Part shown: positions 57,110 through 64,000 of the stretch, piece after piece
Position numbering within the stretch: position 1 is the first letter of the stretch
Layout: each line of letters starts with the position of its first letter
Source of the DNA: Calidifontibacillus erzurumensis
Lineage (GTDB): Bacteria; Bacillota; Bacilli; Bacillales; Bacillaceae_J
Assembly: GCF_013303125.1 (NCBI RefSeq)
Contig: NZ_JABTTE010000007.1
Location: 1 to 64,000 of the forward strand
Direction: 5' to 3'
DNA: 64,000 bases
Position numbers and translations under genes: made by a program
Notes under the pieces: model-generated
Told to the model about the DNA's origin: nothing
The model's database searches: none
The model's input: only the letters and a program-made list of their open reading frames with translations

Positions 57110-58219
57110 TTGCAAAAGAAAATTGCAGTATTGCCTGGAGATGGAATCGGAAAAGAAATCGTAGCAGGAACCGTACAAGTAATGCAAACGATCGCCGAAC
57201 AGTTTAACCATCAATTCGAGTTTGAATACGGCTGTATTGGTGGAGAAGCTATTGATGTTGACGGCAATCCGCTTCCTGAAGAAACAGTTTCTCTTTGCAA
57301 AAATAGTGATGCGATTCTTTTAGGGGCCGTTGGCGGTCCAAAATGGGATAATAATCCACCAGCTTTGCGTCCAGAAGCTGGGCTGCTAGCAATCCGCAAA
57401 AAAATGGGCTTGTTTGCGAATTTGCGACCTGTTCAAGCTATTCCAAGCCTTGCAGACGCATCAACTTTAAAGAAAGAAGTCATTGATGGAGTCGATCTAA
57501 TGATTGTCCGTGAATTAACTGGGGGCATTTATTTCGGCACCCCGCGGGAACGGAGAATAGAAAACGGAAAAGAGTTAGTCGTCGACACGCTTTCTTATAC
57601 TAATGAAGAAATTGAAAGAATTATCCGAAAGGCTTTTGATCTGGCGATGATCCGCCGGAAAAAAGTGACATCAGTCGATAAAGCGAATGTGCTCGAATCA
57701 AGCAGAGTTTGGCGGGAGATTGCCAATAATGTCGCAAAAGACTATCCAGAAGTTGAATTGGAACATATGCTTGTCGATAATGCGGCCATGCAGTTAATTA
57801 GGAACCCGAAACAATTTGATGTCATTGTTACTGAAAATATGTTCGGAGATATTTTAAGTGATGAAGCATCCATGCTTACTGGTTCTCTTGGCATGTTAGC
57901 ATCGGCAAGCTTGTCAGCCGATGGACCAGGTCTATATGAGCCAGTCCACGGATCCGCTCCGGATATTGCTGGACAAAATAAAGCCAATCCATTAGCAACC
58001 ATTTTATCAGCTGCTATGATGTTGAAGTATTCCTTCAATCTTATCGAAGAAGGAAATACAATTGAAGAAGCTGTTAATCAAGTGTTAGAACAAGGATATC
58101 GGACAGCTGATATTGCTGATGGAGCAAAATATGTACTTACAACGACAGAAATGGTAGAACAAGTTATCCGCCAAATAAAAGAGATCGCACAAAACAAATC
58201 GATGTCAGCCAACGCTTAA
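57110..58219 (+). CDS. leuB: 3-Isopropylmalate dehydrogenase
   Basis: 369-aa NAD-dependent oxidative decarboxylase. The frame opens at 57092, but that ATG precedes the AAAGGAGG site; TTG 57110 gives [20 protein letters not shown]. Motifs: [34 protein letters not shown] and [21 protein letters not shown]. The stop codon is inside the loop of a strong terminator hairpin. Confidence 0.97.
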   Translation: MQKKIAVLPGDGIGKEIVAGTVQVMQTIAEQFNHQFEFEYGCIGGEAIDVDGNPLPEETVSLCKNSDAILLGAVGGPKWDNNPPALRPEAGLLAIRKKMGLFANLRPVQAIPSLADASTLKKEVIDGVDLMIVRELTGGIYFGTPRERRIENGKELVVDTLSYTNEEIERIIRKAFDLAMIRRKKVTSVDKANVLESSRVWREIANNVAKDYPEVELEHMLVDNAAMQLIRNPKQFDVIVTENMFGDILSDEASMLTGSLGMLASASLSADGPGLYEPVHGSAPDIAGQNKANPLATILSAAMMLKYSFNLIEEGNTIEEAVNQVLEQGYRTADIADGAKYVLTTTEMVEQVIRQIKEIAQNKSMSANA

Positions 58220-58238
58220 TGGCTGGCATCGATTTTTA
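58198..58238 (+). terminator. Terminator hairpin at the end of leuB
   Basis: ATCGATGTCAGCCA (58198-58211) pairs with TGGCTGGCATCGAT (58220-58233) with one mismatch, then five T residues. It overlaps the last leuB codons and precedes leuC, so it should reduce or process transcripts into leuCD. Confidence 0.8.
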
Positions 58239-58315
58239 AAAAGTGGTTTTAAACAATTTTTCTAAAAAAACTCACCATCATTTTATTAATAGAGAAAAAA
58301 TAAAGGAGGAACAGT

Positions 58316-59734
58316 ATGGGGACGCCAAAAACGATTATTGAAAAAGTTTGGGAAGCACATGAAGTGGTTTCAGAAAAAGGAAAACCGTCCTTGCTATATA
58401 TTGATTTGCATTTAGTCCATGAAGTAACATCACCACAGGCATTCGAAGGATTACGTCTGAAAAACCGCAAACTAAGAAGACCTGATTTAACATTTGCAAC
58501 GATGGATCACAATGTTCCTACCGATAATAAATTTCTCATTAAAGATGAAATTGCTAAAAAGCAAATTGAAACATTAAAACAAAATTGTGAAGATTTCGGA
58601 GTTGAAATTGCTGATTTAAATAGTCCTGATCAAGGGATTGTTCATGTGATCGGACCAGAGCTTGGCCTAACACAACCTGGTAAAACAATTGTATGTGGCG
58701 ACTCCCACACAGCAACACACGGAGCATTTGGTGCCCTTGCTTTTGGTATTGGGACAAGTGAAGTTGAACACGTGATGGCGACTCAAACGCTTTGGCAAGT
58801 AAAGCCAAAAACGATGAAAGTTGAAATAACAGGAAAACTTGGACCAGGCGTAACGGCTAAAGATGTTATTTTGGCATTTATTGCAAAATATGGTGTCAAT
58901 TTTGGAACAGGCCATATTATCGAATATACAGGTGATGTCATTCGCAATATGACGATGGAAGAAAGAATGACCATTTGTAATATGTCAATTGAAGCTGGTG
59001 CTAAAGCAGGATTAATCAGCCCAGATGAAACGACCATTAATTATTTAAGAGGAAGAAAGTATGCACCAAAAGGAGAAGAGTTTGAAAAAGCTGCAAAAGA
59101 ATGGCTAGCGCTTGCTACCGATGAAGGTGCTACTTATGACAAAGTCGTTACATTAAAAGGTGAAGAAATCGAACCAATTGTTACTTGGGGTACGAACCCT
59201 TCAATGGGTATACCTGTAAACGGAACAATTCCATACCCGGAAGACTTCGAAAATGAATCCGATCAAAAAGCAGTACGCCAAGCATTAGAATATATGGGAT
59301 TGGAACCAGGCACACCAATTACAGATGTAAAAATTCAACATGTCTTTATTGGATCCTGTACAAATTCACGCTTAAGTGATTTAAGAGCCGCTGCAAATAT
59401 CGTAAAAGGTAAAAAAGTGGCTCCAGGTGTTCGTGCTTTAGTAGTTCCAGGTTCACAAAAAGTAAAAATGGAAGCTGAAAAAGAAGGCTTAGATAAAATC
59501 TTTATTGAAGCTGGATTTGAATGGCGTGAAGCGGGCTGCAGTATGTGCTTAGGAATGAATCCTGATATTGTTCCTGAGAAAGAACGTTGCGCTTCTACAT
59601 CAAACCGTAACTTTGAAGGCCGCCAAGGAAAAGGTGCAAGAACACATCTAGTTAGCCCGGAAATGGCAGCAGCAGCAGCTATTGCTGGTCATTTTGTCGA
59701 TGTGCGCACGTTTATGAAAGAAACCGTGCAGTAA
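58316..59734 (+). CDS. leuC: 3-Isopropylmalate dehydratase large subunit
   Basis: 472-aa aconitase-family subunit with a 4Fe-4S cluster. Ligand cysteines occur in [15 protein letters not shown] and [11 protein letters not shown], with [28 protein letters not shown] in the active site. AAAGGAGGAACAGT precedes the ATG. leuD follows 21 bp later. Confidence 0.98.
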   Translation: MGTPKTIIEKVWEAHEVVSEKGKPSLLYIDLHLVHEVTSPQAFEGLRLKNRKLRRPDLTFATMDHNVPTDNKFLIKDEIAKKQIETLKQNCEDFGVEIADLNSPDQGIVHVIGPELGLTQPGKTIVCGDSHTATHGAFGALAFGIGTSEVEHVMATQTLWQVKPKTMKVEITGKLGPGVTAKDVILAFIAKYGVNFGTGHIIEYTGDVIRNMTMEERMTICNMSIEAGAKAGLISPDETTINYLRGRKYAPKGEEFEKAAKEWLALATDEGATYDKVVTLKGEEIEPIVTWGTNPSMGIPVNGTIPYPEDFENESDQKAVRQALEYMGLEPGTPITDVKIQHVFIGSCTNSRLSDLRAAANIVKGKKVAPGVRALVVPGSQKVKMEAEKEGLDKIFIEAGFEWREAGCSMCLGMNPDIVPEKERCASTSNRNFEGRQGKGARTHLVSPEMAAAAAIAGHFVDVRTFMKETVQ

Positions 59735-59755
59735 TGTGAAGGGGGGAACGAAATA

Positions 59756-60343
59756 ATGGAACCAATTGTAATTCATACAGGAAAAGTAGCAGGCCTTGAT
59801 CGTGTCAATGTCGACACAGACCAAATTATCCCGAAACAATTTTTAAAACGGATTGAAAGAACAGGATTTGGAAAGTTTTTATTTTTTGATTGGCGTTATA
59901 ACGATGATGGTACTGAAAATGAAAATTTTGAATTGAACCGTCCGGAAAATAAAGGAGCAACGATCTTAGTTACCGGTCATAACTTTGGCTGCGGTTCTTC
60001 ACGGGAACATGCTCCATGGGCGTTAAACGATTTTGGATTCCAAGTTATTATTGCTCCGTCTTTTGCTGATATTTTTTATAATAACTGCTTAAAAAATGGA
60101 ATGCTTCCAATTCGTTTAGATGAAGCAATTGTAAAAGAATTGTTAGAAAAATCGAAAGATGCTAATTTTGAGTTGACGATCGACCTTAAAAATCAAGTTG
60201 TAATTGATGGGGACAACAAATATTCATTTGATATTGACCCTTACTGGAAAGAGCTTTTATTAAACGGTTGGGATGAAATCGATGTAACACTTCAGTATGC
60301 TGATCAAATCGCAGCTTATGAAGAAAAGAGAAAGTTAGGTTAA
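59756..60343 (+). CDS. leuD: 3-Isopropylmalate dehydratase small subunit
   Basis: 195-aa swivelling-domain partner of LeuC. Motifs: [47 protein letters not shown] and [31 protein letters not shown] precedes the ATG. Last gene of ilvBHC-leuABCD. Confidence 0.97.
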   Translation: MEPIVIHTGKVAGLDRVNVDTDQIIPKQFLKRIERTGFGKFLFFDWRYNDDGTENENFELNRPENKGATILVTGHNFGCGSSREHAPWALNDFGFQVIIAPSFADIFYNNCLKNGMLPIRLDEAIVKELLEKSKDANFELTIDLKNQVVIDGDNKYSFDIDPYWKELLLNGWDEIDVTLQYADQIAAYEEKRKLG

Positions 60344-60352
60344 TTTTTTGAG

Positions 60353-60399
60353 GGCTATTCAGTAAGTCGTATACTCGGCTTCTGAATATGCCTTTTTTT
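60353..60399 (+). terminator. ilv-leu operon terminator
   Basis: GGCTATTCAG (60353-60362) pairs with CTGAATATGCC (60382-60392) with a bulge, followed by seven T residues. Confidence 0.85.
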
Positions 60400-60493
60400 G
60401 TGAAGGCTCTGTTAAATTTAAATGTTGCTTTTTACAGTTCCATCAATTATTTCAGCTAATTGTCTAAAATACGTTATCAAAAATATTTACAAG

Positions 60494-60536
60494 AAAAGGC
60501 ACGAAACGCTGGATAAATCAACGTTCCTGCCTTTTT
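60494..60536. terminator. Second hairpin between leuD and the small membrane gene
   Basis: AAAAGGCACGAAACG and CGTTCCTGCCTTTT pair with mismatches and have A and T flanks, so it could stop transcription from either side. Confidence 0.7.
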
Positions 60537-60569
60537 AAACTGCTCCCAAACTTACATTTTGGAACGTTT

Positions 60570-60782
60570 TTAGAATAACTTATAAATAATATATACAATA
60601 AAAATCAAAAGAACGATTAGAATTAATACTCCGATTTCTTTGACGCTCATTCCAGTAGTATTAGGCATATCTGCTAGTGTAAGAGTAAGATGGTCATTGA
60701 AATTTCCAGCAGGATTCTTTTTTTGTTCTTCCTGATGTAAACGCTCTCTTTCCTGTTCTGGTGTTTCTTCTTTTGTAGTCAT
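60570..60782 (-). CDS. Small C-terminally anchored membrane protein (DUF6366-like)
   Basis: 70 aa with a charged N-terminal half (TKEETPEQERERLHQEEQKKNPAGNFND) and one C-terminal membrane helix (IGVLILIVLLIFIVYIIYKLF). AGGAGGTG lies just upstream of the ATG on the minus strand, a strong site. The TPEQ..RE.L.QEE.KKNPAGNFND pattern recalls the DUF6366 family of Bacillus small proteins; this is recognition from memory. Function unknown. Confidence 0.8.
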   Translation of the reverse strand: MTTKEETPEQERERLHQEEQKKNPAGNFNDHLTLTLADMPNTTGMSVKEIGVLILIVLLIFIVYIIYKLF

Positions 60783-60869
60783 CTAAACACCTCCTATATT
60801 AGTATTTCTAGAAGAGGTTCATAGATTCCTTTAATGATTCCCAAAGGTGATGTTTGGTAAATTTATTTC

Positions 60870-61022
60870 ACCTAACACCGTAAGTCCTCGTAGTCGGGTG
60901 AAAGTCCTATTAGTCAAACGAGCATTACAGTTTGAATTTCGATAAAGGTAAACTTTGATAGGTTTCTGACATTTCAAAAATAAAGGATGTCAGAAGAAAC
61001 TCATTAATATTGTGTGTTGTGC
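60870..61022 (+). other. Structured, gene-free segment (possible intron or mobile-element relic)
   Basis: The segment contains CCTCGTAGTCGGGTGAAAG, CGATAAAGGTAAACTTTGAT and a 9-bp hairpin TTCTGACAT (60964-60972)/ATGTCAGAA (60987-60995). CTCG (60894-60897) and CGAG further on can also pair. The style resembles the 5' domains of group II introns, but no catalytic domain V or reverse transcriptase is visible, so the identity is unproven. Confidence 0.3.
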
Positions 61023-61091
61023 TTTCGTTACTGACTATCTACAAACAAGAACCAAGCAAGGTAATTATCAAGGTATTTAGATGCTACACCA

Positions 61092-61852
61092 TTAAATCGA
61101 CTTATCCATTATTTTAAACGGGAATTGTAATCCATTCACATTTTGGATTTGAAATAAACCTCTGATAACGGTCTTTTTACCGTCAGATTTAATGCGGTAA
61201 TGTTCTATGCCTTTTCCAATTGCATATGTTTTATAAATTTTCCAAGAGTTTGTTACCAGTACATTATTTGGTGTAAGTTTTGAACCAATCATATCGTCAA
61301 CTTTACTCTTTAAAACACGTCCCATACAGGCTACCTCAGAGACCGTTGCTTAAGTTCGGTCTCTAGCAAATAAAACGCAGACTTGTTCCTTACTAATATC
61401 CCTTTTAAAGTTGATTTACCGCCTCGCTTACGTGGATTATGTTCGCTATTACCCAGTTGCCCTTTTTGGGAATACAAAAAATAAGTCTCGTCCACTAAAA
61501 CAATACCATCAAAGTGTTCAAAATCTATTTGTTTAATAGCTGATAATAACTTATGTCTCCAATAAAATAATGTAACCCAAGTAACGCCCACAATTTCGGC
61601 TGATTTACGCAAGGAATATCCTTTAAGCATCCATTCAACAAAAGTTATCTATTCATTCCCTTTACGAGTTCGATAAAGAATTGTATTTGTAGTATTCATA
61701 AATGTTTTTCGCCAAGCCTTGCAGCGATGACGTTGACGACCATTCACTTTACCGAAGAGATTGACATGGCTTGGCAAGAATAGGTTTTTTATTTTATGAA
61801 CTCTTTTGTTCCTTATTCCTTTACTACATTTATTTTTTGCCAAGTTTGACAA
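61092..61852 (-). pseudogene. IS1595-family transposase, broken by frameshifts
   Basis: Three adjacent minus-strand frames complete one transposase: 61852-61649 (NGRQRHRCKAWRKTFMNTTN, the zinc-ribbon region with several cysteines lost), 61630-61331 (MLKGYSLRKSAEIVGVTWVT, GIVLVDETYFLYSQKGQLG, ISXO2-like DDE core) and 61325-61092 (MGRVLKSKVDDMIGSKLTPN, IEHYRIKSDGKK). The C-terminal end is also lost. Non-functional. Confidence 0.85.
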
Positions 61853-62016
61853 ACAAAAGAAAGAATTAAAAATTCCACCCTCTGTTTAAAACTTTCATAC
61901 CCCTTTCCAACAAGCCTTCAAATAGTCTACGCACAATTAACTCGCAAGAATATTTGTAATTCCCGGAAGAACTTGATAAACTAGGTTAAAAAATACCCAG
62001 CATCGGGGCGAGTTTT

Positions 62017-63051
62017 ATGGACAAAAAGAACAAAAGTAAAAAGAATGCGGGAAAAATTATTCCTTTTCCCAATTTAGAAGAACGACTATTAACGAAAGGG
62101 ATGGATGCATTAAAGGAGAGACGCTTTAAAGAAGCGTTGCAAATTTTTAAGCAATGCAGTTCTCTACAACCGAATCATCCTGAAATTGAAGTTGGCATTG
62201 TTGTATGTCTAATAGAATTAGGTTTATACGAAGATGCAAAAGAGCAGTGTGAACGTTTATTGCGCGAAAATGTGGGCGACTACTTTTACGTATTGCAAAT
62301 ATATATGACAATATTAATTCAGCTCAGTGAGTATGATAAAGTCGTTTCAATATTAGAAGTGTTGTTTGAAGAAGAAAAAATCCCTGAAGAGCATGCACGG
62401 GGACTGTTTCATTTATTAGAGTTTTCAAGAAAGTCAAGCGATCGTGCTGCAGAACAAAAAAAATCCCAAGTTCTGTCTGATCTAGACCAATTGTCCGAAC
62501 GGTTGAACAATGGTACAGCTAATGAGCAGTTATATGTAATTCAACAGTTGCGAAAAGTAGGGTCAATTGGTCATTGGCTCGACCCTCTGAAAAAAATTTT
62601 GGCAAATCATCATTCGCATCCAGCCATACAATCTTTAATCTTGCAATTATTGAGCGAAAAAGAAATTGAAGAACCAATTGTAATTGCAAAATTTGGGCGT
62701 ATATGCGAAGTAAATCCCATTACGTTAACGAATATTTTTGAAGATCCGTTTACGATTCAAGTTTTAAACAGATTAGAAGATCATCTCGGCCATGTGAATC
62801 CGACTCTTTATGAAGCAATAAAGGAATTGTGGGAGCTGTTTTTGTTTGTTTTATACCCATTTCCTCCAGAACCTGCAAATATATCGCTATGGGCGGGAGC
62901 TCTTCATAAATATGGTTACCAATTATTCGGGATTGATGTTACCAATAATGAAATTCAAGAACTGTATAATGTAAAAACAGATATGTTGGAAGAAGCTTAC
63001 GGGCAGCTTTTGGAAGCTGAAAAAATTTCGACGATGAATTTAAATGAATAG
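62017..63051 (+). CDS. ysoA: TPR-repeat protein YsoA
   Basis: 344-aa cytosolic protein with tetratricopeptide-like helices in the first 130 residues (LLTKGMDALKERRFKEALQIFKQCSSLQPNHPEIEVGI) and a helical C-terminal half with WAGALHKYGYQLFG. ATG after GGGGCGAGTTTT. The position immediately before tig equals ysoA of B. subtilis. Likely a protein-protein interaction scaffold; partner unknown. Confidence 0.88.
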   Translation: MDKKNKSKKNAGKIIPFPNLEERLLTKGMDALKERRFKEALQIFKQCSSLQPNHPEIEVGIVVCLIELGLYEDAKEQCERLLRENVGDYFYVLQIYMTILIQLSEYDKVVSILEVLFEEEKIPEEHARGLFHLLEFSRKSSDRAAEQKKSQVLSDLDQLSERLNNGTANEQLYVIQQLRKVGSIGHWLDPLKKILANHHSHPAIQSLILQLLSEKEIEEPIVIAKFGRICEVNPITLTNIFEDPFTIQVLNRLEDHLGHVNPTLYEAIKELWELFLFVLYPFPPEPANISLWAGALHKYGYQLFGIDVTNNEIQELYNVKTDMLEEAYGQLLEAEKISTMNLNE

Positions 63052-63088
63052 CAAAAAAATGTTCCAAAAAAAAGAATTGCCACAATTA

Positions 63089-63116
63089 TTGTAAGTTATA
63101 TATTCTATGTTATAAT
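63089..63116 (+). promoter_or_regulatory. Promoter of tig
   Basis: TTGTAA (63089-63094), a 16-nt spacer and an extended -10 TGTTATAAT (63108-63116). Confidence 0.7.
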
Positions 63117-63243
63117 GAAATGGTTGTAATAGTGTCTTTTACATAATGGACCTTGATGGGAGCTATTCATTGACGTGTCAACCATCACCGAAAGAAGAAT
63201 CTACAAATAAAGTGAATTAATATATGTGGAGGGAAATAGAAGT

Positions 63244-64000
63244 ATGTCTGCAAAATGGGAAAAATTAGAAAATAATCAAGGGGTCTTAACTGTTGAAGTA
63301 GATGTCGAAACAGTAGACAAAGCTTTAGATGCTGCTTTTAAAAAAGTAGTTAATAAAGTTTCAGTGCCAGGATTTCGTAAAGGAAAAGTTCCTCGCAAGC
63401 TATTCGAACAACGTTTTGGTGTAGAAGCATTATACCAAGATGCTTTAGATGTAATGCTTCCAGATGCTTATAGCAAAGCTGTTGAAGAAACTGGTATTGA
63501 GCCGGTTGATTACCCTGAAATTGACATTAAGCAAATGGAAAAAGGAAAATCAATGATTTTTACTGCAACTGTAACAGTAAAGCCTGAAGTACAACTTGGC
63601 GAATATAAAGGTATTGAAGTAAAAGAACAAGATACGACTGTTACCGACGAAGATGTTGAAGAAGAATTAAAAAGATTACAAGAAAGAAATGCAGAATTAG
63701 TTGTAAAAGAAGATGGTGTCGTTGAAAATGGAGACACTGTTGTGATCGATTTTAAAGGTTTCGTTGATGGCGAAGCTTTTGAAGGCGGAGAAGCACAAAA
63801 TTACAGCTTGGTAATTGGTTCAGGTACATTTATCCCAGGATTTGAAGATCAATTAGTTGGCGTGAAAGCCGGTGAAGAAAAAGAAATTCAAGTTACATTC
63901 CCAGAGGAATATCATGCACCTGAGTTAGCAGGAAAACCAGCTGTTTTCCAAGTAAAAGTTCATGAAATTAAATATAAACAACTTCCAGAACTTGATGACG
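63244..64000 (+). CDS. tig: Trigger factor, 5' part
   Basis: Ribosome-associated chaperone and peptidyl-prolyl isomerase; 252 codons are in the window and the frame stays open to the end. ATG after GGAGGGAAATAGAAGT. The N-terminal ribosome-binding domain has the signature [17 protein letters not shown] (near 43-59). The FKBP-type PPIase domain starts near 160 ([45 protein letters not shown]). In B. subtilis clpX follows. Confidence 0.97.
   Translation, partial: MSAKWEKLENNQGVLTVEVDVETVDKALDAAFKKVVNKVSVPGFRKGKVPRKLFEQRFGVEALYQDALDVMLPDAYSKAVEETGIEPVDYPEIDIKQMEKGKSMIFTATVTVKPEVQLGEYKGIEVKEQDTTVTDEDVEEELKRLQERNAELVVKEDGVVENGDTVVIDFKGFVDGEAFEGGEAQNYSLVIGSGTFIPGFEDQLVGVKAGEEKEIQVTFPEEYHAPELAGKPAVFQVKVHEIKYKQLPELDD

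Noticed and set aside
60400-60450. Terminal inverted repeat of an insertion sequence (GGCTCTGTTAAATTTAAATG)
   Set aside because: It resembles IS ends by eye, but no matching second end or target duplication could be found in the window.

Overview
This window is a low-GC Firmicutes chromosome segment from an endospore-forming member of the Bacillaceae. The evidence is its gene order, which follows the Bacillus subtilis polA-to-tig region almost gene for gene, together with sporulation and germination genes (sspI, gerE, gerM, ytxC), T-box leaders, an infC operon with an AUU start, and frequent TTG/GTG starts. The backbone is AT-rich. No species is assigned.

Layout. 1-11.4 kb: DNA replication and repair plus central metabolism (polA, mutM, coaE, gapB, speD, an unknown gene, nrdR, dnaB, a DnaC/DnaI-type helicase loader, ytxC). 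11.4-25 kb: translation (T-box-thrS, infC-rpmI-rplT with an L20-type leader, T-box-pheS, pheT), with ysdA, a dimeric dUTPase, an M42 aminopeptidase, sspI, an rRNA methyltransferase, an orphan HPr and rnhC between them. 25-38 kb: cvpA, polX, mutS2, yshE, then the fatty-acid oxidation genes lcfA, fadB, etfB and etfA, followed by trxA and uvrC. 38-49 kb: a decayed IS200/IS605-type element abutting yslB, sdhCAB, an AraC-type regulator, gerE, racE, gerM, rph, rdgB and ysnB. 49-51.6 kb: tRNA-Gly and tRNA-Arg, then a small foreign-looking block (ISL3 transposase remnant, tetR, DUF2269-like membrane protein) bracketed by two diverged copies of the tRNA-Arg 3' end and its terminator. 51.6-60.4 kb: the complete ilvBHC-leuABCD operon behind a cre-like site, a sigma-A promoter and a leucine T-box. 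60.4-64 kb: a small membrane protein, a broken IS1595-type transposase, ysoA and the 5' part of tig.

How the genes work together. Three T-box leaders tie thrS, pheS and the ilv-leu operon to tRNA charging; in each leader a specifier codon matching the downstream gene can be read (ACC, UUC, CUC). gapB carries a perfect pair of inverted CcpN-type sites over its promoter. trxA has an Spx-type AGCA element. fadB, etfB and etfA lack the fadR repressor that is next to them in B. subtilis, but have two unexplained palindromes.

The least explained items are a multi-stem leader RNA upstream of speD, the tRNA-Arg-flanked TetR/DUF2269 block with matched operators, a 47-bp GC-rich tandem repeat after polA, a degenerate roughly 70-bp repeat array before nrdR, an orphan HPr beside pheT, and a mobile-element end that supplies the stop codon of yslB. 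I see no CRISPR array, phage defence island or biosynthetic cluster. Apart from these items the window is mostly conserved core genome.
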